Source: Saprospiraceae bacterium (lineage in GTDB: Bacteria > Bacteroidota > Bacteroidia > Chitinophagales > Saprospiraceae). From it: a DNA stretch of 64,000 nucleotides. The notes under the pieces were generated by a model. The model was not told the origin of the DNA. It made no database searches and saw only the letters and a program-made list of their open reading frames with translations. This document shows, piece after piece, positions 48,187 to 56,989 of this stretch. The stretch lies in the NCBI GenBank assembly GCA_016714445.1, contig JADJNF010000010.1, forward strand, positions 363,676 to 427,675. The letters are read 5' to 3'. Position numbers and translations under genes: made by a program. Within the stretch, counting starts at the first letter, position 1; each line of letters opens with the position of its first letter.

Positions 48187-48758
48187 TTATCAGGTGTATA
48201 TTTTTCATTTTTTTCACTTTTATGATGAAGTCTGCGCGACTTATCAGCGGCGAAGCCATTTTTGGAATGCTGAGTTGTTGAATTGCTGGAAATGCGGAAT
48301 TGCTAAGTTGCTGAGTTGTTAAGTTGAGGAGTTGCTGGAATTGTGGATTTGAAAAATTGTGGATCTCGACTTCAGAGAAGTCGTATTATTTTTGAAAGCA
48401 ATTTTATCAGGTATTTCGACTCCGGTGGAGTCGCACTTTATATAACATACTTGAAAGATCAACGGATGATAAGCAGGTCAGACGTGTCTACTTATTTGGT
48501 GAACCGCCTGATTGCTGAATTTAAAAGTGAGAAATTGAAGATTTGCAAATAACCCATTTGCAAAGTTGCAAAGTTGGTTTATACCTTTTAATATAGGCAA
48601 AGGATCTCAAATTTTTAGAATATAAATCATTATCATAATATAAAAATAATGGTTTTGAAATGTTCAAAATTCATTATTTCAAAATATAAATAAAGAAGTG
48701 TACTTGTAATGGTACCAAATTTCCAATTCAACCAATTTAGCAATTAAACAATTCCACA
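48187..48758. repeat. Spacer with GTTG-type low-complexity repeats and short palindromes
   Basis: From about 48262 to 48355 the plus strand is a degenerate run of TTG-containing units (GAGTTGTTGAATTGCTGG and similar). Two palindromes follow: CGACTTCAGAGAAGTCG (about 48367) and CGACTCCGGTGGAGTCG (about 48419). The last 40 bp before the aminotransferase start are nearly G-free (CAATTCAACCAATTTAGC). This is the leader in which UpxY would be expected to act. No intact gene is present. Confidence 0.6.
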
Positions 48759-49883
48759 ATGGTAATCCAAATGGTGGACGTAAAGTCCCAATACCTAAAA
48801 ATAAAAGAAGAAATAGATCGTGGCATTCAGGAAGTATTAAATACTACTGCCTTTATCAATGGTCCACAGGTTAAAAAATTCCAACTGGAATTTGAATCAT
48901 ACCTGAATGTTAAGCACGTCATCCCTTGTGCCAATGGTACAGATGCGCTGCAAATTGCTATGATGGCAGTAGGTCTCAAGCCTGGTGATGAGGTGATTGT
49001 TCCGGCATTCACTTATGTAGCGACAGCTGAAGTCATTGCACTTTTGGGCTTAATACCGGTCATGGTAGATGTCGATGCGGATACTTTTAATATCAATATA
49101 GAAGGCATTAAAGCGGCTATTACGCCAAAAACAAAATGTATTGTTCCTGTGCATCTCTATGGTCAGGCAGCAGATATGGAAGCCATCATGAAGATAGCCG
49201 AAGAATACAAACTGTGGGTAATTGAAGATAATGCACAAGCGATCGGCTCAGATTATACTTTCAGCGATGGACGCAAAGTCAAAACAGGAACCATAGGAAA
49301 CATCGGTTGCACATCTTTTTATCCATCCAAAAATCTAGGTTGCTATGGAGATGGCGGAGCTATTATGACCAATGATGATGCTTTAGGTGCTTTATTGCAT
49401 AAGATAGCCAATCATGGACAATCGGTGCGATATTATCATGATGTAGTGGGATGCAATTCACGACTGGATTCCCTTCAGGCTATAGTGCTATCAGCCAAAT
49501 TACCACACCTTGACGAATATTGTGCAGCAAGGATTAAAGTTGCTGACTACTATGATGCTGCCTTCGTTTCTGTGGATTCTTTAGTAACTCCATACAGAGC
49601 ACCTTACACCACCCATGTTTTTCATCAATATACCCTCAAAGTAAAAAATGGAAAAAGGGATGAGTTGAAAAAATATCTTGATGCCGAAAAGATTCCGAAT
49701 ATGATATATTATCCTGTCCCATTGTACAAACAAGAAGCTTTCAAAGCATCGTCCGACGGATTGGAATATCTTGAAAATACTGAGCAACTTTGTAAAGAAG
49801 TGATTTCATTGCCTATTCATACAGAGATGGATGAGGAGCAATTGGCATATATTGCCGAAAAGGTAATAGCATTTTTTAATTAA
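48759..49883 (+). CDS. DegT/DnrJ/EryC1/StrS sugar aminotransferase (WbpE-like)
   Basis: This PLP-dependent aminotransferase acts on nucleotide-linked keto-sugars. Key segments are CANGTDALQIAMMA, GDEVIVPAFTYVATAEV, VIEDNAQAIGS, the PLP-binding Lys in FYPSKNLGCYGDGGA and NSRLDSLQAIVL. The N-terminal MVDVKSQY and overall sequence resemble WbpE/WlbC, which aminate UDP-3-keto-GlcNAcA. The presence of WbpB- and WbpD-like genes in the same cluster supports this. A second in-frame Met (48771) is an equally likely start. Confidence 0.88.
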   Translation: MVIQMVDVKSQYLKIKEEIDRGIQEVLNTTAFINGPQVKKFQLEFESYLNVKHVIPCANGTDALQIAMMAVGLKPGDEVIVPAFTYVATAEVIALLGLIPVMVDVDADTFNINIEGIKAAITPKTKCIVPVHLYGQAADMEAIMKIAEEYKLWVIEDNAQAIGSDYTFSDGRKVKTGTIGNIGCTSFYPSKNLGCYGDGGAIMTNDDALGALLHKIANHGQSVRYYHDVVGCNSRLDSLQAIVLSAKLPHLDEYCAARIKVADYYDAAFVSVDSLVTPYRAPYTTHVFHQYTLKVKNGKRDELKKYLDAEKIPNMIYYPVPLYKQEAFKASSDGLEYLENTEQLCKEVISLPIHTEMDEEQLAYIAEKVIAFFN

Positions 49884-49936
49884 TATGTTTGAAGTAATAG
49901 CTTATAAAATCTTAAATTTATTAAAAACCAAATTCG

Positions 49937-51238
49937 ATGAAAGTAGCAGTAGTTGGAACAGGATACGTAGGGCTTGTATCGGGCACTTGTTTTGCTGAAT
50001 CAGGAAATCAAGTCACATGCGTAGATATCGATGCTTCCAAAGTGGAAAAAATGAAAAATGGTTACGTGCCCATTTACGAACCCGGATTAGAGATACTTTT
50101 TGATCGCAATACCAAACAAGGTCGACTTCATTTTACAACTGATCTGGCTGAAGGTGTCAAAGATGCTAAAATAATATTTCTGGCTCTCCCTACACCTCCG
50201 GGTGCTGATGGTTCAGCTGATCTGTCTTTTGTTTTGAAAGTAGCCAAAGACCTTTCGGAGATTATCACAGATTATAAAGTCATCGTAGATAAAAGCACTG
50301 TTCCGGTGGGGACAGCGGAGCGTGTTGAAGCAGTATTGCTGGAGAAACTCGATCATTCTCTTTTCGATGTTGTGTCCAATCCTGAGTTTCTCCGCGAAGG
50401 TGTTGCTGTAGAAGACTTCATGAAACCCGACAGAGTGGTGGTAGGTACTTCTTCTGAAAAAGCCAAAAAAGTTATGACAGCACTCTATGAACCATTTGTA
50501 CGTCAGGGAAACCCCATCATCTTTATGGATGAGCGAAGTACGGAGATGACCAAATATGCTGCCAATTCTTACCTGGCTACAAGGATCAGCTTTATGAATG
50601 AAATAGCTAATCTTTGTGAAAGGCTCGGCGCCGATGTAGATATGGTACGTAAAGGAATGGGGTCAGACAGCCGTATTGGTAAAAGATTTTTGTTTCCAGG
50701 TGTAGGGTATGGAGGATCTTGTTTTCCTAAAGATGTACAGGCTCTCGCTAAAACATCTCAGGAAAATGAATATGATTTTAAGATATTGAAAGCTGTCATG
50801 CATGTCAATGATTTACAAAAGGAGATCCTTTCCACCAAGATCATGAAGTATTTCGACGGAGACCTGACAGGTAAAACCATAGGTGTTTGGGGTTTGGCCT
50901 TCAAACCCAATACAGACGATATCCGAGAAGCACCGGCATTGACCATCATATCCAGATTGCTCAACAAAGGTGCCAAAGTAAAAGCTTATGACCCGGAAGC
51001 CATGGAAAATGTCAAACAAGTATTTGGCAATAAAATCGAATTTTCAGCCAATGAATATGACGCTATCCAAGGTGTGGATGCATTGGCAATCGTTACAGAG
51101 TGGAATGAATTCCGCACGCCTGATTTTGACAAAATGAAACAAATCATGAATCAGCCGACCATATTTGATGGAAGAAATATCTATGATGTCCAAGTGACGA
51201 GGGATTTGGGATTTTATTATGATAGTATCGGAAGATGA
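49937..51238 (+). CDS. UDP-glucose 6-dehydrogenase
   Basis: The enzyme oxidises UDP-glucose to UDP-glucuronate with two NAD. The 433-residue chain has the Rossmann start VAVVGTGYVGLVSGTCFAESG, the STVPVGTAERV segment, catalytic Cys in GYGGSCFPKDVQAL and the C-terminal domain GVWGLAFKPNTDDIREAPAL. The FPKD signature separates it from the TviB-type dehydrogenase at 61208. It lies in the polysaccharide cluster 53 bp after the aminotransferase. Confidence 0.93.
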   Translation: MKVAVVGTGYVGLVSGTCFAESGNQVTCVDIDASKVEKMKNGYVPIYEPGLEILFDRNTKQGRLHFTTDLAEGVKDAKIIFLALPTPPGADGSADLSFVLKVAKDLSEIITDYKVIVDKSTVPVGTAERVEAVLLEKLDHSLFDVVSNPEFLREGVAVEDFMKPDRVVVGTSSEKAKKVMTALYEPFVRQGNPIIFMDERSTEMTKYAANSYLATRISFMNEIANLCERLGADVDMVRKGMGSDSRIGKRFLFPGVGYGGSCFPKDVQALAKTSQENEYDFKILKAVMHVNDLQKEILSTKIMKYFDGDLTGKTIGVWGLAFKPNTDDIREAPALTIISRLLNKGAKVKAYDPEAMENVKQVFGNKIEFSANEYDAIQGVDALAIVTEWNEFRTPDFDKMKQIMNQPTIFDGRNIYDVQVTRDLGFYYDSIGR

Positions 51239-51456
51239 TGTAAATGACGAATGACGAGCAGGCGAAAGACGAGTAAATGAATAATTTGAATGACAAACGG
51301 TAAATTTAAAAATTTTTAATAACAAAAGGTTAAAAAGGCAATATCTAAATTTGGCAAAACATCAGTTCAATAAATCTACAGATACAATGTTAAACGAATA
51401 GTTTGATAGGAACTTTAAAGAATATTCCATTGTTAATCTTCACATAAATTTAGTGC

Positions 51457-51678
51457 ATGGATACCATAATTATAAAAGCTAATAAAAAACAATCTAAAAT
51501 CGTAAGGGAGTTTTTAGAAACCCAAAAGGTAAAATTTGATATTACACCCAAAAAAAAGGGCAAAGATGAAGGTGAATGTCCCTATGACCCGGAATTTGTA
51601 GAAAGGATATTAAAGAGTAGTCAGCAAGCAAAGGAAGGAAAATATACCATTATTTCAGTGGAAGATTTATGGAAATAG
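51457..51678 (+). CDS. Antitoxin-like small protein paired with a Txe/YoeB-type toxin
   Basis: The 73-residue, Lys/Glu-rich protein (FDITPKKKGKDEGE, ending ISVEDLWK) overlaps the start codon of a Txe/YoeB-like toxin reading frame. This order and overlap are typical of axe-txe/yefM-yoeB modules, and the ISVEDLWK end is common in their Bacteroidota antitoxins. It appears intact while the toxin is broken. It interrupts the polysaccharide cluster between ugd and rfbB. Confidence 0.7.
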   Translation: MDTIIIKANKKQSKIVREFLETQKVKFDITPKKKGKDEGECPYDPEFVERILKSSQQAKEGKYTIISVEDLWK

Positions 51679-51932
51679 GCTAAACTGATGAAGCCAAATC
51701 TCACTTATTGTTTTGGAAAAAGAGTGGGAATAAAGCAATTCAGAATAAAATTCGCCTACTTGTAATTGATATTGCCAAAACTCCTTATTCTGGACTTGGA
51801 AAACCAGAACCACTAAAACACACATTGTCAGGTAAATGGAGCAGGCGAATTTCCAAAGAGGATAGAATTATTTATGAGATTGATGAGTTCAAAAATGTGG
51901 TCATCATCCATTCCTTAAAAGGACATTATTAA
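51669..51932 (+). pseudogene. Txe/YoeB-family mRNA interferase with premature stop
   Basis: From ATG 51669 the frame reads MEIG, then TAA at 51681-51683, then continues TDEAKSHLLFWKKSGNK to the canonical end IIHSLKGHY. The toxin body has the family residues: GKPEPLKH with catalytic Glu, SGKWSRRI with Arg, and the terminal His-Tyr. Without the nonsense codon it would be a normal toxin of about 87 residues. A TTG at 51708 could give a truncated 74-residue product lacking the first helix. Loss of toxin while the antitoxin stays intact is a common decay route. Confidence 0.75.
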
Positions 51933-52079
51933 GATGAACTTTTTACAAAAGTAAATAACATGTTGCTTCCTGTTTTTTTAAGAAAAAGATTAAGGAATGA
52001 GAAAAAATAGTTCCACAAATAAGCAAATCTCCAAATAAGCAGTTCCACAAATATTCAAAACAGAAAATCCACATTTAAT

Positions 52080-53126
52080 ATGAATATTCTCATCACAGGC
52101 GGAGCCGGTTTTATAGGCTCACATGTAGTCAGAAGATTGGTCACCAATTACCCTGATTACCATCTCATCAATCTTGACGCACTGACCTATGCAGGCAATC
52201 TCGAAAATCTGAAGGATATAGAGACAAAGCCCAATTATACCTTCATAAAAGGGGATATCGGGGATGAAACGCTCGTGGATGATATTTTTACAAAACATCA
52301 GATCACACATGTAGTGCATCTGGCTGCAGAGTCACATGTAGACAGATCTATCAAAGATCCACTTATATTTCTTAAAACAAATATACTCGGAACAGCAAAT
52401 TTATTGCAGGTTGCCAAAAAACACTGGAATGGGAACAATGATGGTAAACTTTTTTACCATGTCAGTACCGATGAAGTTTATGGTTCTTTGGAGATGGGTA
52501 CAGACATGTTTACTGAAGAAACTCCTTATGATCCCCGGTCACCATATTCTGCATCCAAGGCTTCTTCTGACCATTTGGTTAGGGCATACTTCCATACTTA
52601 TCACATGCCGGTAGTCATTTCCAATTGCAGCAATAATTACGGACCCAATCATTTTCCGGAGAAATTGATCCCATTGATGCTCCATAATATCATGCATAAA
52701 AAACCACTACCCGTCTATGGCAAAGGCGAAAATGTGAGAGACTGGTTATATGTAGAAGATCATGCAAGGGCGATTGATGTCATTTTACACCATGGAAAAC
52801 CAGGCGAAACCTACAACATCGGTGGCCACAACGAGTGGAAAAATATAGATATCGTCCATTTCCTTTGTGATGCAATGGATGATAAACTGCATCGCACCAA
52901 AGGCGAAAGCAGACAACTTATCACTTATGTCACCGACCGCGCAGGTCATGATTTGAGATATGCCATCGATGCATCAAAGATTAAAAATGAGTTGGGTTGG
53001 GTACCTACGGAAACATTCGAAACTGGCATAGCTAAAACCATAGACTGGTATCTTCATAATCAGGAATGGCTGGATCATGTGACGTCAGGTGCTTATCAGG
53101 AGTATTATGAAAAGATGTATCATTGA
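52080..53126 (+). CDS. rfbB: dTDP-glucose 4,6-dehydratase
   Basis: RfbB converts dTDP-glucose to dTDP-4-keto-6-deoxyglucose. The short-chain dehydrogenase fold begins ILITGGAGFIGSHVVRRL and has HLAAESHVDRSI, the catalytic YxxxK in SPYSASKASSDHLV, NNYGPNHFPEKLIPLM and VRDWLYVEDHARAI. The 348-residue length is normal. rfbA lies 4 kb downstream in the same cluster; rfbC and rfbD are not in the window, so the final sugar may be something other than rhamnose. Confidence 0.95.
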   Translation: MNILITGGAGFIGSHVVRRLVTNYPDYHLINLDALTYAGNLENLKDIETKPNYTFIKGDIGDETLVDDIFTKHQITHVVHLAAESHVDRSIKDPLIFLKTNILGTANLLQVAKKHWNGNNDGKLFYHVSTDEVYGSLEMGTDMFTEETPYDPRSPYSASKASSDHLVRAYFHTYHMPVVISNCSNNYGPNHFPEKLIPLMLHNIMHKKPLPVYGKGENVRDWLYVEDHARAIDVILHHGKPGETYNIGGHNEWKNIDIVHFLCDAMDDKLHRTKGESRQLITYVTDRAGHDLRYAIDASKIKNELGWVPTETFETGIAKTIDWYLHNQEWLDHVTSGAYQEYYEKMYH

Positions 53127-53425
53127 TTTTAATTTGCGGAATTGCTGAGTTGCGGAATTGCTAAGTTGTTGAAATTGTTGAATTGCGGAGTTGTTGAATT
53201 GTTGAGTTGTGAAAATTGCTAAAATTGTGCAGATGGGAATTGTGTACCTGATCTCAATCTCAACCTTAGTCTCAACCTTAATCATTCGGTTGTTCATTGA
53301 TGTGATCATTAATCCTTTATGCATATAAGTGTCTTTGCGACTTAGTGGCGTATTTCTTCATCTTTAGCCTTAATCTCAACCTTATTCTTAACCTTAGCCT
53401 TAATCTTAGTATTAACCTTTAACCC
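53127..53425. repeat. Spacer of TTG-type repeats followed by degenerate hexanucleotide repeats
   Basis: Right after the rfbB stop (53137-53225) lies a run of units such as GAATTGCTGAGTTGCG. From about 53252 to 53295 and 53355 to 53424 the strand switches to a period-6 CTYARY pattern (CTTAATCTCAACCTTATT), reaching the wzz start codon. A fragment GACTTAGTGGCG (about 53339) resembles the MITE-like element. There is no gene. Confidence 0.6.
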
Positions 53426-54511
53426 ATGGATCAAAATCAAAATACTGCCCCTGTATATCAGGATGACGAGATCACGCTCAAAGAACTGATCGAAAAAATC
53501 CTTGAGTTCTGGAGGGAATTATGGTCAAAAAAATGGTGGATCATTTTGATAACCTTACCCTTCCTGCTGTATTTCGGCTACAAAGCCAAAATGAGTCTGG
53601 TCACTTATCAAGCGGCTTTGACCTACACTATGGCAGATGGTGGTGGCGGCGGTGGTGGCCTTTCAGGCATATTGGGTTCTTTTGGTCTAGGCAAAGGTGG
53701 CAAAGTAAATCTGGATCGAATCGTCGAGCTGTCCCGTTCCAGAAACATCATTCAGAAGGTACTATTTACAAAAGTACCACTCGATACCCTTGATGGTAAA
53801 AATGACTTCATTGCAAATCACATCATCACTTTATATACATTAGATGAAAAATGGACCAATAAGAAAAAAGACTGGAGTGGATTTCGTTTTTCGTCAGATT
53901 CTATCAAAGCATTTACTCCTGACGAGCTTGCGGCACTTAAAATGGTGCATGGTAAGGTAGTAGGTGGCAAAGATGTAAAAGATCCTATCTTCAGCAACGG
54001 ATTTAACGAAGATACCGGCATCCTAACCATGACTTCTAATACTGTAGACGAGGAACTTTCTATTATCTTTTGCAACAGAGTTTTTGAGGAATTGAAGGAT
54101 TATTATGTACTGAGCAGTACAAAAAGCAGTGAAAAATCATTTAACTTTGTAGCTGAAAAAACAGATTCCATCATTGGATTATTAAAATCAAAACAATATC
54201 AGCTCGCCAAATTTAATGACTCACACCGCAATCTTTCAGATCCTAATATGCTGGTGCAACGCAAAATACTGGAAACCGAAATACAAAAACTGACCTTAAT
54301 GTACGGAGAAGCGACCAAAAACTATGAGATCGCAGATTTTTCGCTGGAAGCAGGTACACCGGAAATATCGATAATTGACGAGCCACTCCCGCCACTGGAA
54401 CCTATAGCGGAGTCTTTGCTTATTTCATTGATCAAAGGTGGATTGCTGGGCGGATTAATTGCTTCTGGTTTTTTTATTGCCCGAAAGATTGTGAGAGACG
54501 CGATGGCCTGA
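53426..54511 (+). CDS. Wzz-type polysaccharide chain-length determinant
   Basis: This 361-residue inner-membrane protein has a cytoplasmic start (ITLKELIEKILEFWRELWSKKW), a first helix WIILITLPFLLYFGY, a periplasmic alpha/coiled region, and a second helix near residues 333-353. It follows the Wzz two-helix plan; the Pro-rich segment LPPLEPIAESLL precedes the second helix as in the family. An unusual poly-Gly run (seven Gly) lies around residues 73-79. It lacks a cytoplasmic tyrosine-kinase domain. Confidence 0.82.
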   Translation: MDQNQNTAPVYQDDEITLKELIEKILEFWRELWSKKWWIILITLPFLLYFGYKAKMSLVTYQAALTYTMADGGGGGGGLSGILGSFGLGKGGKVNLDRIVELSRSRNIIQKVLFTKVPLDTLDGKNDFIANHIITLYTLDEKWTNKKKDWSGFRFSSDSIKAFTPDELAALKMVHGKVVGGKDVKDPIFSNGFNEDTGILTMTSNTVDEELSIIFCNRVFEELKDYYVLSSTKSSEKSFNFVAEKTDSIIGLLKSKQYQLAKFNDSHRNLSDPNMLVQRKILETEIQKLTLMYGEATKNYEIADFSLEAGTPEISIIDEPLPPLEPIAESLLISLIKGGLLGGLIASGFFIARKIVRDAMA

Positions 54512-54565
54512 AATCACAAATCCGCTTATCACAGTTCACAGATCACTAAATCACCAAATAAATAA

Positions 54566-55138
54566 ATGTCTTACTTCGCACATGAATCTTCCTATATAGA
54601 CGAAGGTTGTTCCATCGGTGATGGCACTAAAATCTGGCATTTCAGTCACATCATGTCCAATAGTACGATAGGACAAAACTGTAATATCGGGCAAAATGTG
54701 GTTATTTCTCCGGACGTAATCCTGGGAAATAATGTTAAAATTCAAAACAATGTCTCCATTTATACTGGTGTCATCTGTGATGATGATGTATTTTTGGGCC
54801 CTTCCTGTGTATTTACCAATGTTATCAATCCCCGAAGTGCAGTCAATCGAAAAAGTGAATACCTGAAAACAAATGTAGGCAAAGGCGCATCCATCGGAGC
54901 CAATGCCACGATAGTTTGTGGTCATGATATTGGCAAGTATGCTTTCATAGGGGCCGGAGCAGTTGTGACCAAACATGTACCTGATTATGCTTTGATGGTA
55001 GGAAATCCTGCGAGACAGACGGGTTGGATGAGCGAGTACGGCCACAAGCTGACTTTTGATGATCAGGGGTATGCTACTTGTGCGGAAAGCGGGGAACAGT
55101 ATAGATTGATGGATGGAAAGGTTGTGAAAATTGTTTGA
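54566..55138 (+). CDS. Left-handed beta-helix sugar N-acetyltransferase (WbpD-like)
   Basis: The 190-residue protein consists of hexapeptide repeats (IGDGTKIWHFSHI, IGQNCNIGQNVVI, LGNNVKIQNNVSIY). It has the loop NPRSAVNRKSEYLKTNVGKGASIGANATIVCG and ends with GAGAVVTKHVPDYALMVGNPAR and a WMSEYG tail. This is the WbpD/WlbB pattern: acetyl-CoA-dependent N-acetylation of UDP-GlcNAc(3N)A. It works with the WbpE-like and WbpB-like proteins encoded on either side. Confidence 0.9.
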   Translation: MSYFAHESSYIDEGCSIGDGTKIWHFSHIMSNSTIGQNCNIGQNVVISPDVILGNNVKIQNNVSIYTGVICDDDVFLGPSCVFTNVINPRSAVNRKSEYLKTNVGKGASIGANATIVCGHDIGKYAFIGAGAVVTKHVPDYALMVGNPARQTGWMSEYGHKLTFDDQGYATCAESGEQYRLMDGKVVKIV

Positions 55139-55280
55139 TTTGCTGATCCCGATAGCTATCTGGAGCGGACCTGGCCTACTGCGTAGTGGCGGGTTTGCGA
55201 ATTTGCAGTTTCCACCTGATACGCGACTTCGTTTGTTTGCTTGATGGTGCAAAAGCCCTTGATGACATCGGGGAGGAAAA

Positions 55281-55420
55281 TGCCACAAAGGACAACGGCA
55301 GTATAATGCACAAAAACACAAAGAATCACTAATCTGAAACCGTGGTTAATCCTTTCTTTGTGAACCTTTGGAACTTAGAGTCTTGGTGTCATTTCTTTAT
55401 TTTTTACTTTTTGGAGTAGA
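55281..55420. repeat. Second, degenerate copy of the MITE-like element
   Basis: The spacer before the WbpB-like gene contains GCACAAAAACACAAAG, TTTCTTTGTG and CTTTTTGGAG, which align with the element at 21857-21997. The left end is not recognisable, so this copy is decayed. Confidence 0.45.
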
Positions 55421-55457
55421 CTCAATAATGAATTTTAATTTTTCAAAACAAAGTAAA

Positions 55458-56420
55458 ATGAAACAATTTGCCCTTATAGGTGCTGCAGGATATATCGCCC
55501 CACGCCACATGCAAGCCATTCGGGAAACCAGAAATGATCTGGTAGCAGCCATGGATACCAATGATTCTGTGGGTATCATAGACAGTTATTTCCCAAATGC
55601 AGCCTTTTTTACAGAGTTTGAGCGTTTCGACAGACATCTTGAAAAATTAAAACGTGCAGACAATAAAGTGGACTATGTCAGTATCTGTAGCCCCAATTAT
55701 TTGCATGACGCCCATATTCGTTTTGGTCTGAGATATGGTGCTGATGTCATTTGCGAAAAACCCATCGTACTCAACCCCTGGAATATAGACACCCTGGAAG
55801 AACTGGAAAACGAAACAGGCCATCATGTATACAATATTCTACAACTCCGGTTACACCCGAGTATCATAGCCCTGAGAGAAAAAGTCGCCCAATCACCTGC
55901 AGATAAAATATTTGACTTTGACCTCACTTATATTACTTCCAGAGGCACCTGGTATTATACTTCATGGAAAGGAGATACAGCTAAATCCGGTGGCATTGCT
56001 ACCAATATTGGGGTGCATTTTTACGATATGTTGCAATGGGTATTTGGAGAAATAAAACAAAATGTAGTCCACATCCATACTCATGACCGGGCTGCAGGTT
56101 ACTTCGAGTTTGCCAAAGCAAAAGTCAGATGGTTTTTGAGCATCAATGCGGACACCCTTCCTGAAGATGTCAAAGCTAAAGGAAAACGCACCTATCGCTC
56201 CATCAACATAGAAGGCGAAGAACTGGAGTTTTCAGATGGATTTACCGACCTACACACATTGAGCTATAAGGATATCTTAAGCGGCGGCGGATTCAGGATT
56301 GGCGAAGCAAGGACAGCCATCAATATTGTACATGAAATCAGGAATAGCACCCCTGTCGGATTGGTTGGAGATTATCATCCTTTTGCAGCATTACCATTGG
56401 CTAAACATCCATTTAGATAA
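55458..56420 (+). CDS. Gfo/Idh/MocA-family nucleotide-sugar dehydrogenase (WbpB/WlbA-like)
   Basis: This NAD-dependent oxidoreductase has the start KQFALIGAAGYIAPRHMQAI, the motif CEKPIVLNPWNID, and the segment QLRLHPSIIALREKV characteristic of the WbpB/WlbA subgroup, which oxidises C3 of UDP-GlcNAcA. The later GGIATNIGVHFYDMLQWVFG segment carries the conserved His. The ATG at 55458 is preferred over a TTG start at 55368, which would add a spurious leader overlapping the MITE-like repeat. It completes the WbpB-WbpE-WbpD set. Confidence 0.88.
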   Translation: MKQFALIGAAGYIAPRHMQAIRETRNDLVAAMDTNDSVGIIDSYFPNAAFFTEFERFDRHLEKLKRADNKVDYVSICSPNYLHDAHIRFGLRYGADVICEKPIVLNPWNIDTLEELENETGHHVYNILQLRLHPSIIALREKVAQSPADKIFDFDLTYITSRGTWYYTSWKGDTAKSGGIATNIGVHFYDMLQWVFGEIKQNVVHIHTHDRAAGYFEFAKAKVRWFLSINADTLPEDVKAKGKRTYRSINIEGEELEFSDGFTDLHTLSYKDILSGGGFRIGEARTAINIVHEIRNSTPVGLVGDYHPFAALPLAKHPFR

Positions 56421-56429
56421 GTTGCTTAT

Positions 56430-56612
56430 TTGTGGAAGCGTTGAGTTGTTAAGTTGTCGAGTTGTGGAACTGTGGAAACTGTTAAGTTGACGAGATATGG
56501 GTCAACTCTGCCAATTCTACCAATTTAAACAACTTTATCAACTCAAACAATTCTAACTACTTAATCAACTCAGACGACTCTAACATCTTTAACAATTCTA
56601 ACAACATTTTAA
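56430..56612. repeat. Left GTTG/CAAC hairpin-forming repeat flanking the four-helix gene
   Basis: GTTG-type units (TTGAGTTGTTAAGTTGTCG) run to about 56490. After the junction GACGAGATATGGGTCAAC they switch to the complementary CAAC type (CAACTTTATCAACTCAAAC) up to the gene start. The two halves can pair imperfectly. The same junction and tail recur on the other side of the gene. Confidence 0.75.
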
Positions 56613-56621
56613 AAATTAACT

Positions 56622-56981
56622 ATGCATGAGTACAACTTTGAAAAGCTGGAAATATGGAAACTTGCAATACAATTGGCGGTCAATGTTTATAAGACAACTA
56701 AGAAGTTTCCTGAAGAAGAAAAATTTGGATTGGTTTCACAATTGAGAAGATCGGCTTCATCTATTTCTACAAATATTGCGGAAGGCGTTGCAAGATTTAG
56801 TTCAAAAGATAAAGCCCGATTCATTGAAATAGCTTACGGTTCAACTATTGAAGTCTTGAATCATTTCTTATTATCTAAAGAACTGCAATTTATTGATGAA
56901 TCAGAATTGGTATTTTATAGAGAAACAATTAATGAGCTTTCCAATAAGATAAACGCATTTTATAAAAACTTAAAGAATTAA
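56622..56981 (+). CDS. Four-helix bundle protein (23S rRNA intervening-sequence family)
   Basis: The 119-residue protein matches the family in its start FEKLEIWKLAIQLAVNVY, the segment FPEEEKFGLVSQLRRSASSISTNIAEGVAR and the C-terminal helices. Family members were first seen within 23S rRNA intervening sequences but are also common as free-standing genes; the molecular function is unknown. Here it is bracketed by direct copies of a palindromic low-complexity repeat inside the polysaccharide cluster, which suggests an inserted cassette. Confidence 0.92.
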   Translation: MHEYNFEKLEIWKLAIQLAVNVYKTTKKFPEEEKFGLVSQLRRSASSISTNIAEGVARFSSKDKARFIEIAYGSTIEVLNHFLLSKELQFIDESELVFYRETINELSNKINAFYKNLKN

Positions 56982-56989
56982 GAACATGG

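Noticed and set aside
55368..55457. Extended N-terminus of the WbpB-like protein
   Set aside because: The extension overlaps a degraded repeat element and precedes the natural start MKQFALIGAAG.
56622..56981. Part of a 23S rRNA intervening sequence
   Set aside because: The protein family is right, but no rRNA sequence is present on either side.
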